A DNA stretch of 64,000 nt, taken from an uncultured Pseudomonadales bacterium. GTDB lineage: Bacteria > Pseudomonadota > Gammaproteobacteria > Pseudomonadales > Pseudohongiellaceae. The position numbers and the translations under genes were made by a program. The stretch covers positions 248,001 through 312,000 of the forward strand of contig CAMYOK010000006.1 of the NCBI GenBank assembly GCA_947259995.1, in the 5' to 3' direction. Shown piece by piece: positions 1-8,968 of this stretch (positions are counted from its first letter, which is position 1; each line of letters opens with the position of its first letter). The notes under the pieces are model-generated. The model saw nothing but the letters and a program-made list of their open reading frames with translations, had not been told where the DNA came from and did not search any database.

Positions 1-1
1 C

Positions 2-928
2 GTTCGTGCGCTCGAATATGTCTGGAAAAATATCGATAGCGAGCAGGTGTATAAACTCGACTCGAGTAGTTTCTTGGGCAATGCTTCCAATTGGATATTG
101 TCATTCTTGAAGAACCGGCAACGCGACACCCCCACCTCCTTATTAAACAACGAGCCTCTGGAGTTGCTGTTAGCCAAGGTGATCAAATTCGAGCGAGTGC
201 AGCGCGCCATCGATGCCGGCCATCTTGAAGCATTGGCCGTCACCGCCTCTGGCTATACTAGTGGCGAATCCGTGTCGTTCTATCAAGGCATCGAGTCCTT
301 AAAAAACTGGGAGCATCCTCACCGGGTAGGTATTCGCACGCAGCTGTCGTTAGAGCACCTCATGGCTTCAACCGCCATCCCAGCGCTTTTTCCTGCCGTT
401 AAAATCAATCGAGAATTCTTTGGCGACGGCGCAATTCGCCAATTGGCACCGCTGAGCCCTGCCATTCAACTAGGTGCCGATCGAATCTTAGCTGTGGGCG
501 TAAGCAGCAGCACGCAACGACCAGAGAAAGGGGCGAAGCCAAGCTACCCTTCCCTTACGCAGATTCTGTCGCATATTCTCAATAGTGCCTTTGTCGACAC
601 GCTGACCAACGACATCGAGATACTGCAACGCTATAACAAAATGGTGCCGTTAATCCCCGAAGAGATGGCGCAACAAGATCGCGACCTGCGCTTGCGCCCC
701 ATTCAATTATTAGATGTCACTCCGAGCAAAAACCTAAACATGCTCGCCTCGGAATATTTCGAGGAATTGCCACGAACTTTGCGGATGTTCATACGAGATG
801 CAGGCTCAAGCACAATGTTGAGCCTATTAATGTTTGAGAAAGCCTATACCGCACGCCTAGTCGACCTAGGCTACGCCGATGCGCTCGAAAAAGAGGCGCA
901 GATTTTAGAGTTCTTCAAACTAGATTGA
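2..928 (+). CDS. Patatin-like phospholipase, C-terminal part (5' end outside window)
   Basis: The reading frame is open from the first complete codon at base 2, so the gene starts upstream of the window. A GTG at 47 is not a convincing start because the protein-like sequence continues before it. The visible part matches the C-terminal two thirds of a patatin-family lipid acyl hydrolase: a segment on substrate-induced structure ([14 protein letters not shown]), the [11 protein letters not shown] stretch, and the [17 protein letters not shown] motif, whose Asp in DGA would be the second member of the Ser-Asp dyad. The GxSxG nucleophile elbow lies outside the window. The C-terminal ~100 residues are helical and resemble the tail of bacterial patatin/DUF3734-like proteins. 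The 3' end overlaps the convergent msrA by 9 bases. Family assignment is fairly safe; the substrate is unknown. Confidence 0.82.
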   Translation, partial: VRALEYVWKNIDSEQVYKLDSSSFLGNASNWILSFLKNRQRDTPTSLLNNEPLELLLAKVIKFERVQRAIDAGHLEALAVTASGYTSGESVSFYQGIESLKNWEHPHRVGIRTQLSLEHLMASTAIPALFPAVKINREFFGDGAIRQLAPLSPAIQLGADRILAVGVSSSTQRPEKGAKPSYPSLTQILSHILNSAFVDTLTNDIEILQRYNKMVPLIPEEMAQQDRDLRLRPIQLLDVTPSKNLNMLASEYFEELPRTLRMFIRDAGSSTMLSLLMFEKAYTARLVDLGYADALEKEAQILEFFKLD

Positions 929-1552
929 GCATTTGAGGCCTAAGCCGCCAATACCACAGTAGCCATCTGGGTTTTTCGCCAAGTATTGTTGATGATAATC
1001 TTCGGCGTAATAGAAAGTCTGCAAGGGCTTAATCTCAGTGGTGATGGTGGCGTGCCCCGCACTCGTTAAAGTGGCCTGAAAATGCACAGCACTAGCTGTG
1101 GCAGTCTCGAGCTGCGCGGCATTACAGGTATAGATTGCCGAGCGGTACTGCGTCCCCGTGTCATTGCCTTGTCGCATCCCTTGGGTGGGATCATGTGATT
1201 CCCAAAAGATTGCCAATAGCTTGCTATAAGAGATTTTTTGCGGGTCGAAGAATACCGTCACCACCTCTGTATGCCCTGTAGCACCACTGCATACCTCTTG
1301 ATAGCTTGGGTTTGCTGTAATGCCGCCCGCATAGCCTACAGCCGTGCTATACACCCCTTCCTGGCGCCAAAAAATTCGCTCAGCACCCCAGAAACACCCA
1401 AGCGCAAACACTGCCTGCTCCACTGCGTCGGGCATCGGCGCCTGCAAGGATGTGCCAAGCACGTAGTGCTTACTCGTCACTGGCATCAATTCGTCGCGAC
1501 CAGGGAGCGCAGTGTCCTCATTTGGCAGTGTCAGTGATTTTGTATTGAACAT
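920..1552 (-). CDS. msrA: Peptide-methionine (S)-S-oxide reductase MsrA
   Basis: Reduces the S-epimer of methionine sulfoxide in proteins and free methionine, a repair step after oxidative damage. The signature GCFWGAE lies at residues 52-58 with catalytic Cys53. Further family blocks are [38 protein letters not shown] and the HQQYLAKNP stretch. Resolving cysteines are available at about 199 and 208 near the C-terminus, as in the E. coli enzyme. The 210-residue length and the N-terminal extension before the catalytic block also fit the E. coli-type MsrA. The gene is convergent with the patatin gene and divergent from the aminotransferase gene at 1742, leaving a 189-base shared upstream region. 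There is no msrB next to it. Confidence 0.95.
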   Translation of the reverse strand: MFNTKSLTLPNEDTALPGRDELMPVTSKHYVLGTSLQAPMPDAVEQAVFALGCFWGAERIFWRQEGVYSTAVGYAGGITANPSYQEVCSGATGHTEVVTVFFDPQKISYSKLLAIFWESHDPTQGMRQGNDTGTQYRSAIYTCNAAQLETATASAVHFQATLTSAGHATITTEIKPLQTFYYAEDYHQQYLAKNPDGYCGIGGLGLKCSI

Positions 1553-1626
1553 AACAGGGTCCTCATTCGGGTCGAATTATAGCCGCAAATGCCCATATTC
1601 TCGGGCTTGCAGTGCTGCAAGACTTC

Positions 1627-1655
1627 TTGAATCCAAACTGACAATAGTGCATTAT
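1627..1655 (+). promoter_or_regulatory. Possible sigma-70 promoter upstream of the aminotransferase gene
   Basis: TTGAAT at 1627-1632 and CATTAT at 1650-1655 are separated by 17 bases and lie about 85 bases before the start codon at 1742. Each hexamer matches 4 of 6 consensus positions. A second TTGACA at 1669-1674 lacks a well-placed -10 partner. The assignment rests on the hexamers only. Confidence 0.3.
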
Positions 1656-1741
1656 CGCCCATTAAAATTTGACACAACAGCCTTTAATACCGCTACCTTG
1701 TCACAATTTTTTGTACTCGGCCAGATCAAAAAGGACCCCGC

Positions 1742-2920
1742 ATGCAATCTGCGTTAATGAGCAACTATGGCAGCCCAAAGTTAGAATTTGAGCGCGGTCA
1801 AGGCTCCTATCTTTACACACCCGACGGCGAGCGGTACCTCGACTTTACGATGGGCATTGCGGTTAACTGCCTTGGCCATTGCCACCCACATCTTGTGGCG
1901 GCACTGCAGGAACAATCGACTAAGATTTGGCATAGTTCGAACTTATTTCGCATTCCTCAGGCCGAGAAACTCGCACAACGACTGGTCGACCTGACCTTTG
2001 CAGATCGCGTATTTTTTAGTAATTCAGGCACCGAGGCAGTAGAAGCGGGCTTCAAAATGATGCGTCGCTACCACTATAGCCGGGCAGACAAAGAGCGGGT
2101 GCGCATCATCGCCTTGTCGCAGTCCTTCCACGGACGCACTCTTGCGCCAATCGCAGCCTCTGCCAACCCCTTGCACACCGAGGGCTTTCTCACTGGCGAC
2201 CCAGGCTTCGATCAGGTGCCCTTCGGCGATATTCATGCCTTACGTGCGGCGATTAGCGAAAAGACTGCGGGCATCATTCTAGAGCCCATTCAGGGCGAAG
2301 GCGGCATACGTTTAACCCCGTTCGACTATCTTTTGCAAGTGCGTGAGCTTTGCGATGAAATGGGCATTTTACTGATGTTCGATGAAGTGCAGTCTGGCGT
2401 TGGTCGATCAGGCTATCTTTATGCTTACCAAGCATCAGGCATTGCACCGGATTTACTCGCCTCAGCCAAGGGGCTTGGTGGGGGCTTCCCCATTGGAGCC
2501 GTATTGGCAAGTGAGCGCGTGAGCGCCCCAATGGTTGCCGGCACGCATGGTAGCACTTTTGGTGGCAACCCTTTGGCAACAGCCGTAGGCAATGCGGTTC
2601 TCGATATTCTCACCGCCCCTGGTTTTTTGCGCACAGCGATGGAGAGCGCCGCTTATTTGCGCGCGGGTATCGCGAAGTTGATTGTCGCCTACCCCAAGGT
2701 GCTCGAAGAGCAAACCGGGATGGGCTACATGATCGGACTGAAGTGTGTTTGTAGTAACGCAGACCTTCTCAACAAATTGCAAGAGAAGCGCCTGCTAGCA
2801 GTAAAGGCTGGGAATAACTCCATCCGTTTCCTGCCTGCTTTGAATATCAGTCGCGACGAGATTGACGAGGCGTTAGTAGCGTTAAATGAGGCGTGTGAAG
2901 CGCTTAGTGTTGCCACCTAA
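1742..2920 (+). CDS. argD: Class III PLP aminotransferase, acetylornithine/succinylornithine type
   Basis: Predicted to transfer the amino group between N-acetylornithine (or N-succinylornithine) and 2-oxoglutarate in arginine synthesis or breakdown. Features seen are the SNSGTEA phosphate-binding block (93-99), FHGRT (about 129-133), the EPIQGEGG motif (181-188), FDEVQSG with the PLP-ring Asp (about 214), and the Schiff-base Lys243 in SAKGLGGGFP. The length of 392 residues is typical of ArgD/AstC. The ATG at 1742 follows AGGA at about 1731; a second ATG five codons later is possible. No other arginine gene is adjacent, so ArgD versus AstC versus another omega-aminotransferase cannot be decided from context. 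A diguanylate cyclase gene starts 3 bases after the stop, which suggests co-transcription. Confidence 0.85.
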   Translation: MQSALMSNYGSPKLEFERGQGSYLYTPDGERYLDFTMGIAVNCLGHCHPHLVAALQEQSTKIWHSSNLFRIPQAEKLAQRLVDLTFADRVFFSNSGTEAVEAGFKMMRRYHYSRADKERVRIIALSQSFHGRTLAPIAASANPLHTEGFLTGDPGFDQVPFGDIHALRAAISEKTAGIILEPIQGEGGIRLTPFDYLLQVRELCDEMGILLMFDEVQSGVGRSGYLYAYQASGIAPDLLASAKGLGGGFPIGAVLASERVSAPMVAGTHGSTFGGNPLATAVGNAVLDILTAPGFLRTAMESAAYLRAGIAKLIVAYPKVLEEQTGMGYMIGLKCVCSNADLLNKLQEKRLLAVKAGNNSIRFLPALNISRDEIDEALVALNEACEALSVAT

Positions 2921-2923
2921 AAT

Positions 2924-5167
2924 ATGAAAACTACTGCATCGCTTACCTCATTCAACACAATAGACCTATGGTCACTATTAGACCTTTATGCCGATTATTA
3001 TTGGCAAGAATCTAGTAACTTTGTCTGTGTAGAGATGCATTGCAACAAGAGGCTCGAAGGCAAGCATAATCCATTACAGTCTTTAGTGGGCAGCACACTC
3101 TGGGATATAGGTTGCTTGGTCACTGGCCGCTCCCAAAATTGGCGTCAACACCTGACTGACCGTCAGCTCAATAAAGATTTCAAAGAACTCATCTGCAAAC
3201 TCCCACAACACCTTTGTAAGGATGGAAAACCTCGTTTCGTCAGCATCAACGGTAAGGCTCGATTCGCCGACGATGGCAGCCTTGCCGGCTATCACTGCTT
3301 TGCAAGAGATATCACAGAGCAGGTCGAAACAGAAGTGTCATTGCGCCGCTTCCGCGCAGCAATGGACATGTCCGGCGACATGATTTATCTCGTCGATCGT
3401 AAGACCATGAAGTTTGTCGATGTGAATGATACCGCTTGGAAAAAAGCGACTAAGAGTAAGGCAGAGCTTCTAGCCATAGGTCCTCATGAAGGCTTCATGA
3501 ATGAGTCCCTAGAAGACCTAGAAAAGCGTTACGATCACTTAATTATTGATGGCGGCACTAGTCGAACCGAGAATGAAATTGTCGACAATAATGGCAATAC
3601 CGTTTACTTAGAGACCTATAGTCGCGCTACTTGTATAGACGGTAATTGGATCATCATCGGCGTCACGCGTAATGTCACGAAACGAAGGACAACAGAGCGC
3701 ACCGCACAAAAATTACATCGAATGTATTCGTCTCTTAGCGAAACTAATGATGCAAGTTTACGCGCAGTATCAGTTGAAAGCCTTTACCACAACGTCTGTG
3801 ATGCTGCAGTAAAAGGAAGTAAATTTGCCTTAGCCACTATCTTTGCCCCAAACGACGCTCAGCAATTGGAAGCAGTCGCTTTCGCAGGTGAGCCTGGCCC
3901 TGGCCTAAAGCAAGTTAAGGTACCAATCAACCGTAATGAGCCCGGTGCCAACGGCTTGGTAGGCAGTGCATTTTCTAGCGGACAAGCGCAAATCAGTAAC
4001 GACTTCCTGCACGATGAACGCACGAGTCATTGGCATAGCAAGGGTGCAGAGAACAACGTCATCAGCGCCGCCGCCTTCCCCCTACTCTGTAAAAATGAAT
4101 CCGTTGCCGTATTACTATTTTACGCATACGATAAAAATGTCTTTGATGATGAACTAGTAAAGCTTTTGCAAAGCATGGCCGACAACGTGTCATTTGCTTT
4201 AGAAAACTTTAGTAACGAACGGCAACGTAAAGCTGCAGAAACGGTGCTTAAAGCAAGCGAAGAGCGCTTTCGAAGTCTTACCCATTTATCTACAGATTTC
4301 TTCTGGGAAATGGACACTAATTTCCGCATAAAGACATACGAAGGTCAGGTGCAGGATGAGGTTAATCTAAAGGCCATTAAAGACGTCGTTGGCTATCATT
4401 TCTGGGATTTTGACGAGCTAGTTTGTATTTCAACAACGTGGACAGAGTTTAAGTCGACTCTGCAAAACCACGAGTTATTTCGCGATGTCGAACTAAGTTT
4501 CACTAACTCAAAAAATAAAACTTACTACCTGTCTATCAGTGGTGAGGCCATTTACGACGATAACGGAAATTTCCGCGGATATCTTGGCATTACCCGTGAT
4601 GTTACTGAACGCCATCGCAACTCCATGCACATCCAGTACCTTGCCAATCACGACACATTGACCGGCTTGCCCAATCGAGGCAAATTTAATGAGTTGCTAA
4701 GCAACAACACTCGCTTTGCGCTACGCTACCCTGAGCGCGCATTCGCGCTTTTCTTTATCGATGTCGATCGCTTCAAAAATGTCAATGACACTTTTGGGCA
4801 CTACATCGGAGATGAATTGTTAAAAGAGATCGCTTTGCGTTTGAAGAACCCTTTACGGGGAACAGACGTCGTAGCACGCCTAGGCGGAGATGAGTTTGTT
4901 ATCATCGTCAATCAGGTGAAAGCGTACAAGACGATTCGGTGTGTCGCCGACAATGTATTGCATTCCTTTGACAAGGAAATTTTGATCGAAGGTAATAAGT
5001 GCGACATCAGCGTTAGTATCGGCATTAGTGTTTTTGGCGTTGACGCCAACAATGAGGATACACTCTTACAGCACGCAGATACCGCGATGTACCGCGCAAA
5101 AGAGAAGGGCAAAAACAACTACCAATTCTTTGCACCTGATCCAGATAGCTCTGCCCAAGTTTCGTAG
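2924..5167 (+). CDS. PAS-PAS-GAF-PAS-GGDEF diguanylate cyclase
   Basis: Predicted soluble sensor enzyme that makes cyclic di-GMP from two GTP. Order of domains in 747 residues: PAS (about 15-130, ending in FARDITEQ), PAS (140-255, ending in GVTRNVTKR), GAF (about 270-430), PAS (450-565, ending in GITRDVTERH), GGDEF (575-740). The catalytic motif is intact as GGDEF at 654-658, with the substrate motif FFIDVDRFKNVNDTFGH upstream. An RGTD sequence at 645-648, five residues before GGDEF, is a canonical RxxD inhibitory site, so product feedback inhibition is likely. No transmembrane segment is visible. The gene begins 3 bases after the aminotransferase stop without an obvious separate promoter. 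Its last 49 bases overlap the end of the convergent rhodanese gene. The ligands of the sensory domains are unknown. Confidence 0.93.
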   Translation: MKTTASLTSFNTIDLWSLLDLYADYYWQESSNFVCVEMHCNKRLEGKHNPLQSLVGSTLWDIGCLVTGRSQNWRQHLTDRQLNKDFKELICKLPQHLCKDGKPRFVSINGKARFADDGSLAGYHCFARDITEQVETEVSLRRFRAAMDMSGDMIYLVDRKTMKFVDVNDTAWKKATKSKAELLAIGPHEGFMNESLEDLEKRYDHLIIDGGTSRTENEIVDNNGNTVYLETYSRATCIDGNWIIIGVTRNVTKRRTTERTAQKLHRMYSSLSETNDASLRAVSVESLYHNVCDAAVKGSKFALATIFAPNDAQQLEAVAFAGEPGPGLKQVKVPINRNEPGANGLVGSAFSSGQAQISNDFLHDERTSHWHSKGAENNVISAAAFPLLCKNESVAVLLFYAYDKNVFDDELVKLLQSMADNVSFALENFSNERQRKAAETVLKASEERFRSLTHLSTDFFWEMDTNFRIKTYEGQVQDEVNLKAIKDVVGYHFWDFDELVCISTTWTEFKSTLQNHELFRDVELSFTNSKNKTYYLSISGEAIYDDNGNFRGYLGITRDVTERHRNSMHIQYLANHDTLTGLPNRGKFNELLSNNTRFALRYPERAFALFFIDVDRFKNVNDTFGHYIGDELLKEIALRLKNPLRGTDVVARLGGDEFVIIVNQVKAYKTIRCVADNVLHSFDKEILIEGNKCDISVSIGISVFGVDANNEDTLLQHADTAMYRAKEKGKNNYQFFAPDPDSSAQVS

Positions 5168-5436
5168 CCCCCATCCAAGCTAAACGATTTTTCAAAGCCC
5201 TTTTCTGCAAAGAATTTCGCCGCACCTTGGCTTGCATTGCCGTGATAACAGCAAACGATGAGAGGCCGCGTGAGATCGCAGTTGGCAATAAACTCATCCA
5301 CGCTATCTCCCGTCAAGTGGATGGCATTAGGAATTGTGCCGGCCGCATATGATTGAGGGTCACGAATATCGACCACCGTTGCCCCCTCCTCTATCAGTGC
5401 TTTTGCTTCACTCACATTGATTCTTCCATAAGCCAT
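5119..5436 (-). CDS. glpE: GlpE-type rhodanese (thiosulfate sulfurtransferase)
   Basis: Single-domain rhodanese of 105 residues that transfers sulfane sulfur from thiosulfate to cyanide or thiol acceptors. The active-site loop reads CYHGNAS (63-69), the form typical of GlpE, with Cys63 as the persulfide-carrying nucleophile preceded by another cysteine. VVDIRDPQSYAAGTIPNAIHL and GGYETW are the usual rhodanese N- and C-terminal blocks. It starts at an ATG preceded by AGGAGAA (about 5442-5448 on the plus strand, reverse complement). The C-terminal 16 codons are antisense to the end of the diguanylate cyclase gene. It is a lone gene, not near glp genes, so the glpE name rests on the active-site loop only. 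Confidence 0.85.
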   Translation of the reverse strand: MAYGRINVSEAKALIEEGATVVDIRDPQSYAAGTIPNAIHLTGDSVDEFIANCDLTRPLIVCCYHGNASQGAAKFFAEKGFEKSFSLDGGYETWAELSGSGAKNW

Positions 5437-5522
5437 GATTTATTCTCCTTTATTACTGCACAAGCATAGGCGATTATATCGGCCTATAAAATATCTTGAT
5501 TCACCGTTTTACAGGTTCATTG

Positions 5523-5750
5523 ATGACTAACACTAACGATAACGTTCAATTTTGGAATTTTGTCCTTCACATTGCCGAATCGGCGCAGGCCGCCGATAGC
5601 AAGGATGCGAAAAAGATACTACTCGATCAGCTAACAACTTTAAATGAGGCATTCTCAGAGTGTGACCCAGTTGAAAACTATGAAGCCTATGTAGTTTTGA
5701 AGTTAAGCGCCGCCATGAGCGATATCATTGCGCACGAAAAGGCCGATTGA
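5523..5750 (+). CDS. Small protein of unknown function (75 aa)
   Basis: I do not recognise a family. The ATG at 5523 follows AGG about 9 bases upstream; an in-frame TTG at 5496 would add nine residues but is a poorer start. The product begins MTNTNDNVQFWNF and is helical and acidic, with two predicted helices (about 6-45 and 50-73), no signal peptide and no cysteine-rich motif apart from one Cys. Codon use and composition look like those of a real gene. Its TGA stop abuts, base to base, the TGA stop of the convergent mtnC gene inside a palindrome. No function is proposed. Confidence 0.6.
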   Translation: MTNTNDNVQFWNFVLHIAESAQAADSKDAKKILLDQLTTLNEAFSECDPVENYEAYVVLKLSAAMSDIIAHEKAD

Positions 5751-5762
5751 TCAATCGACCTT
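5739..5762. terminator. Palindrome across two abutting stop codons, possible bidirectional terminator
   Basis: Two 12-base arms (5739-5750 and 5751-5762) pair at 11 of 12 positions with no loop, centred exactly between the TGA of the small plus-strand gene and the TGA of mtnC. A-rich sequence precedes it and a short T/A-rich stretch follows in each direction. With no natural loop, the hairpin would have to open a few central pairs, so terminator activity is uncertain. Confidence 0.4.
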
Positions 5763-6455
5763 AATTTGGTCAAAACTTGTCACCACAGGGTGCGATGTTT
5801 TCAATTGCGCCCTCTCTGGATCTAACGATGTATCTTGCGGACGTATCATCCAGGCAGTTTTAAAACCTGCCGCCTCGGCCGCATCCAGCTCTTCTTTCAC
5901 ATCAGATATAAACAAGATGCTTTCCGGCTTCAAGGCAATAGCTTGCGCAATACTCTCGTAGGACTCCACTTCTTTTTTGGGCCCTATAGTCGTATCGAAA
6001 TAGCCGGAGAAAAGTAAGCGCATATCGCCAGCGTCGGAGAAACGGAAAAACAACTGCTGCGCCTTGATCGAACCGGAGGAGTAAACGTATAAATTACGTT
6101 CTTGCTGCTGCCAATTTTGTAAGACCTCTGGCACGTCTGGATAAACATGTGCTTGATACAAGCCTTGCTTATAGCCTTTCTCCCAGATCATACCTTGCAG
6201 AGTTTTCAGCTCTGTATTCTTTACATCATCTTTTATCCACTGCTCCAAAAGTTGGATAAGTGCATCGATCTTATGCAATGGGATTCCTGTGCTCTCACTC
6301 AAGCGCACAAGAACTCGCATGACATCACGCTCTTCGCAATGCTCACGAACAAAGTTCCCAATATGCTTAAGTGCATAAGGAAAAAGGACATTGTTAACAA
6401 AACCAATACTGCTGGTAGTGCCCTCAATATCCGTAACGATTGCAGCAATCTTCAT
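5751..6455 (-). CDS. mtnC: Enolase-phosphatase E1 of methionine salvage
   Basis: Bifunctional HAD-superfamily enzyme that enolises 2,3-diketo-5-methylthiopentyl-1-phosphate and removes the phosphate to give acireductone. The HAD nucleophile region is VTDIEGTT (Asp9, Glu11), followed by the SSIGFV block typical of MtnC; motif II is YVYSSGS and the late acidic motif is FISDVKEELDAA. The start is set at the ATG at 6455, giving 234 residues; a longer frame reaching 6515 lies inside mtnD and adds residues foreign to the family. The start overlaps the mtnD stop by one base (TGATG), so translation is probably coupled. It is last in the mtnB-mtnD-mtnC run and ends at the palindrome shared with the small plus-strand gene. 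Confidence 0.95.
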   Translation of the reverse strand: MKIAAIVTDIEGTTSSIGFVNNVLFPYALKHIGNFVREHCEERDVMRVLVRLSESTGIPLHKIDALIQLLEQWIKDDVKNTELKTLQGMIWEKGYKQGLYQAHVYPDVPEVLQNWQQQERNLYVYSSGSIKAQQLFFRFSDAGDMRLLFSGYFDTTIGPKKEVESYESIAQAIALKPESILFISDVKEELDAAEAAGFKTAWMIRPQDTSLDPERAQLKTSHPVVTSFDQIKVD

Positions 6456-7012
6456 CAATACTCCAGTCGCGAGAAACTCTCGGCGATCCTCTTTCCTGTG
6501 TAGTTGGCCACCCAACCTTCAGGGTTATTAAAGAAACGAATAGCAGCGAAATTTGGTCTCGCTCCCATATCAAACCAATGTTCAGTGCCAGCCGGGACGC
6601 TAATAAGGTCACCACGCTGACACAACACTTCAAATACTTTTTCATGCAGATGCAAACTAAACAAACCTTGCCCAGCGACGAAGAAACGGACTTCATCTTC
6701 GCTATGCGTATGCTCGCTCAGGAATTTTTCACGTAGCTGCGGGACATTCGCCGCTATTTCAGGATTTGTGGCGTTAAGGCTAATCACATCCACAGTTTGA
6801 TAGCCTTCGTCATCACAAAGTTGTTTTATCTGAGCGCTATAGGCACTAAGCACCTCATCAGCGGAGCTTCCAGCTTGTAAGCTCTCATGGGTTGGCCATT
6901 GTTCAAAACGAATTCCTACCTCGGCCAAGACCTTGGCGATCGCGCTTTGCTCATCGCTTTCCCACACACATGACCTTGGGTCAGATTCTTGAAAGACTTT
7001 CATGTGACTCAT
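6455..7012 (-). CDS. mtnD: Acireductone dioxygenase
   Basis: Cupin-fold metal enzyme. With Fe2+ it turns acireductone into formate and the methionine 2-oxo precursor; with Ni2+ it gives an off-pathway product plus CO. The metal ligands are visible as HTHSEDE (His101, His103, Glu107) and His145 in AGTEHWFD. The ATG at 7012 was chosen, giving 185 residues, because a purine-rich GGGGAGAG precedes it and family proteins begin near this point; an ATG at 7003 is also possible, and the frame is open up to 7036 inside mtnB. It starts 5 bases after the mtnB stop, and its own stop overlaps the mtnC start by one base. Confidence 0.95.
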   Translation of the reverse strand: MSHMKVFQESDPRSCVWESDEQSAIAKVLAEVGIRFEQWPTHESLQAGSSADEVLSAYSAQIKQLCDDEGYQTVDVISLNATNPEIAANVPQLREKFLSEHTHSEDEVRFFVAGQGLFSLHLHEKVFEVLCQRGDLISVPAGTEHWFDMGARPNFAAIRFFNNPEGWVANYTGKRIAESFSRLEY

Positions 7013-7017
7013 TTTAA

Positions 7018-7677
7018 TCACACTCTCCCCGCGCATTGATGTCCATGCGAGTTCAATAAAAAGCCCAATAAATAGTGCATTGCTTCAAGATGGCGCATAG
7101 CTTCCGCTAAATGCTGCCCCCAAGTGTACAGTCCATGTCCTTTGATTAGATAAGCAGGAATCGGGCCATTTTTATTCATATACTGATCTACAGACTTTGC
7201 TAAAGCGGCGATATCTTGCGTATTCTCAAATACCGGAATACGCAAACTGGTGGCATGCGTCTTTATGCCAGCAAATGCTTTGAGTAGTTCTAGGTTTTTT
7301 AGTTCAATATGATCTATCGACTCTTGTGCATGACGAGCTGACAATAACTCAGAGACTAACACTGAGTTCATGTCATGCGTGTGTAACACCGCGCAAATTG
7401 CCGAATCTCTTGCATATAGCTGCGTGTGCAGAGCCGTTTCAGCGGAAGGATGTGCGCCTATAGGAGTCAATACTTGCCCCTGCAAGTCGACACAGAGTAC
7501 GTCATGCGAAGCCAACTGCCCTTTATGCACACCCGAGGCGGTGATTGCGCAATACCGATTATCCAAGCGCATCGAAAAATTACCGCTAGTTGCGGGTACC
7601 CAGCCCTTGTCGTATATCTGCCGGCTAAGCGCTGCAATCGCCTCGCGCGCCTTCAAAAATTGTGCCTCGTTAATCAT
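7018..7677 (-). CDS. mtnB: Methylthioribulose-1-phosphate dehydratase
   Basis: Class II aldolase-fold zinc enzyme that dehydrates 5-methylthioribulose-1-phosphate in methionine salvage. The TSGNFSMR block (30-37), zinc ligands in VLHTHDMNSV (His99, His101) and the later His181 in IKGHGLYTWG are all present. The length of 219 residues is usual for the family. It is the first of three packed salvage genes (mtnB-mtnD-mtnC), 38 bases downstream of rlmI on the same strand. The earlier steps (MTA phosphorylase or nucleosidase plus kinase, and the isomerase mtnA) and the final transaminase are not in the window and must be encoded elsewhere if the pathway is complete. Confidence 0.94.
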   Translation of the reverse strand: MINEAQFLKAREAIAALSRQIYDKGWVPATSGNFSMRLDNRYCAITASGVHKGQLASHDVLCVDLQGQVLTPIGAHPSAETALHTQLYARDSAICAVLHTHDMNSVLVSELLSARHAQESIDHIELKNLELLKAFAGIKTHATSLRIPVFENTQDIAALAKSVDQYMNKNGPIPAYLIKGHGLYTWGQHLAEAMRHLEAMHYLLGFLLNSHGHQCAGRV

Positions 7678-7715
7678 ATTCTCTTCGTGTCAAAAACTTC
7701 TAATTATAATGGTTG

Positions 7716-8903
7716 TTAATCCAGCATGCTTACCAAGCCCTTCAAATAAAGGCTCTCTGGAAACGGTAATCCAACAGGATGATCCTCTGCCTGGTGCAGA
7801 TAATGAATGATTTGGCCCTGCCGCCCTGCATCGAGGACCGCATCGGCTGTGATCTTCTGAAACAGGGGCAAATCGATTGCACCAGAGCAGGAAAAACTCA
7901 CTAAAAGTCCGCCAGGATTCAATAAGGCGCTCGCTTGTAAGGCGATATCCTTATATGCCCGCGCGGCCTTTTTAAACTGCGCCTTGGTCTCTGCAAACTT
8001 GGGCGGGTCCAGCACGATCAAATCGAAACGTCGCTCTTGCGATTTATACTCTCGCAGCAAATCGAACACATTGGCTGTGATGAGCTCGTATTGCTCGTCT
8101 TTAAAGCCATTGCGCGCGAAATTGCCGCGTGCAAACTCAAGCGCCGGCCCCGATGAGTCAACATTGATGACGTGGGCAGCGCCGCCTTGGAGCGCTGCCA
8201 CGCCAAACCCGCCGGTGTAGGCGAAGCAGTTTAATACCGTTCGGCCTTGGCTGAGCTTACTGACGATCTCTCGGTTATCAAATTGGTCGAGGTAAAAACC
8301 GGTCTTGTGGCCATGCGCAATGCTCAATCCATATAGACGCCCGTGCTCATTAATCTGCACAATCTCAGGCGGCTCTTCGCCCCATAGCACACCTTGGGTT
8401 GGCGCAAGACCTTCCCTGCTGCGAACAGCGGCATCTGATCGCTCATAGATGCCCTTACAAGGGAACAAGTCTTTTAATAGGGACACGATGACCGATTTCC
8501 AAGCCTCGACACCCACAAAGAAAAACTGACAGACAAGAAAATCGCCATAACGATCAACTATGAGCCCTGGAAGCTCATCGGATTCGGCGTAGACAATGCG
8601 ACAACCGGTGCGCTCTGGGTCGTCTAGAAAGCTCTTGCGGCGATTAATGGCTGCCTGTAAACGGCGCCTGAAGAAGGCTTCATCGATAGTCTCTTCGGTA
8701 TCGAAGCTCCACACGCGGGCGCGAATCTGTGAACTAGGGGAGTAAGCGGCACTGGCAATCGCCTTGCCTGAGGCATCGAGCACCAACACGGTTTCGCCTG
8801 CCTGAGGCTTGGCTGCTACACGCCCAACGGCGCCGGAAAAAATCCAAGGGTGACGACGCAAAAGAGAGGATTCTCTCCCTTTATTGAGATGCAGTGTTTT
8901 CAT
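7716..8903 (-). CDS. rlmI: 23S rRNA m5C methyltransferase, RlmI type
   Basis: Predicted SAM-dependent enzyme that methylates a cytosine (C1962 in E. coli) of 23S rRNA. It has an N-terminal PUA-like RNA-binding domain (about 1-80), a central linker with CRIVYAESDELPGLIVDRYGD, and a C-terminal Rossmann methyltransferase domain. Visible motifs are the SAM-binding VLNCFAYTGGFGVAA (about 225-240), DPPKFAETK, and a late FSCSGAI with the candidate catalytic cysteine. The length of 395 residues matches the family. The ATG at 8903 directly follows the 65-base gap after cmoM, so the two RNA methyltransferases may be co-transcribed, possibly continuing into mtnBDC. Confidence 0.88.
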   Translation of the reverse strand: MKTLHLNKGRESSLLRRHPWIFSGAVGRVAAKPQAGETVLVLDASGKAIASAAYSPSSQIRARVWSFDTEETIDEAFFRRRLQAAINRRKSFLDDPERTGCRIVYAESDELPGLIVDRYGDFLVCQFFFVGVEAWKSVIVSLLKDLFPCKGIYERSDAAVRSREGLAPTQGVLWGEEPPEIVQINEHGRLYGLSIAHGHKTGFYLDQFDNREIVSKLSQGRTVLNCFAYTGGFGVAALQGGAAHVINVDSSGPALEFARGNFARNGFKDEQYELITANVFDLLREYKSQERRFDLIVLDPPKFAETKAQFKKAARAYKDIALQASALLNPGGLLVSFSCSGAIDLPLFQKITADAVLDAGRQGQIIHYLHQAEDHPVGLPFPESLYLKGLVSMLD

Positions 8904-8968
8904 GGGCTCCAGCGCTATTTAAAAGCAAAACGTGCTGCGATCGCTCGCATTACACAAAGTCGCAGATT

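Noticed and set aside
5739..5762. Operator or attachment site at the mtnC palindrome
   Set aside because: Its centre is exactly between two stop codons, which favours a terminator or chance constraint over a regulator site.
6456..6515. Upstream extension of mtnC
   Set aside because: It lies within mtnD and adds 20 residues foreign to the HAD N-terminus; the TGATG overlap start at 6455 is typical.
7678..7715. SAM riboswitch ahead of mtnB
   Set aside because: Only 38 bases separate rlmI and mtnB, too short for any known SAM aptamer plus expression platform.
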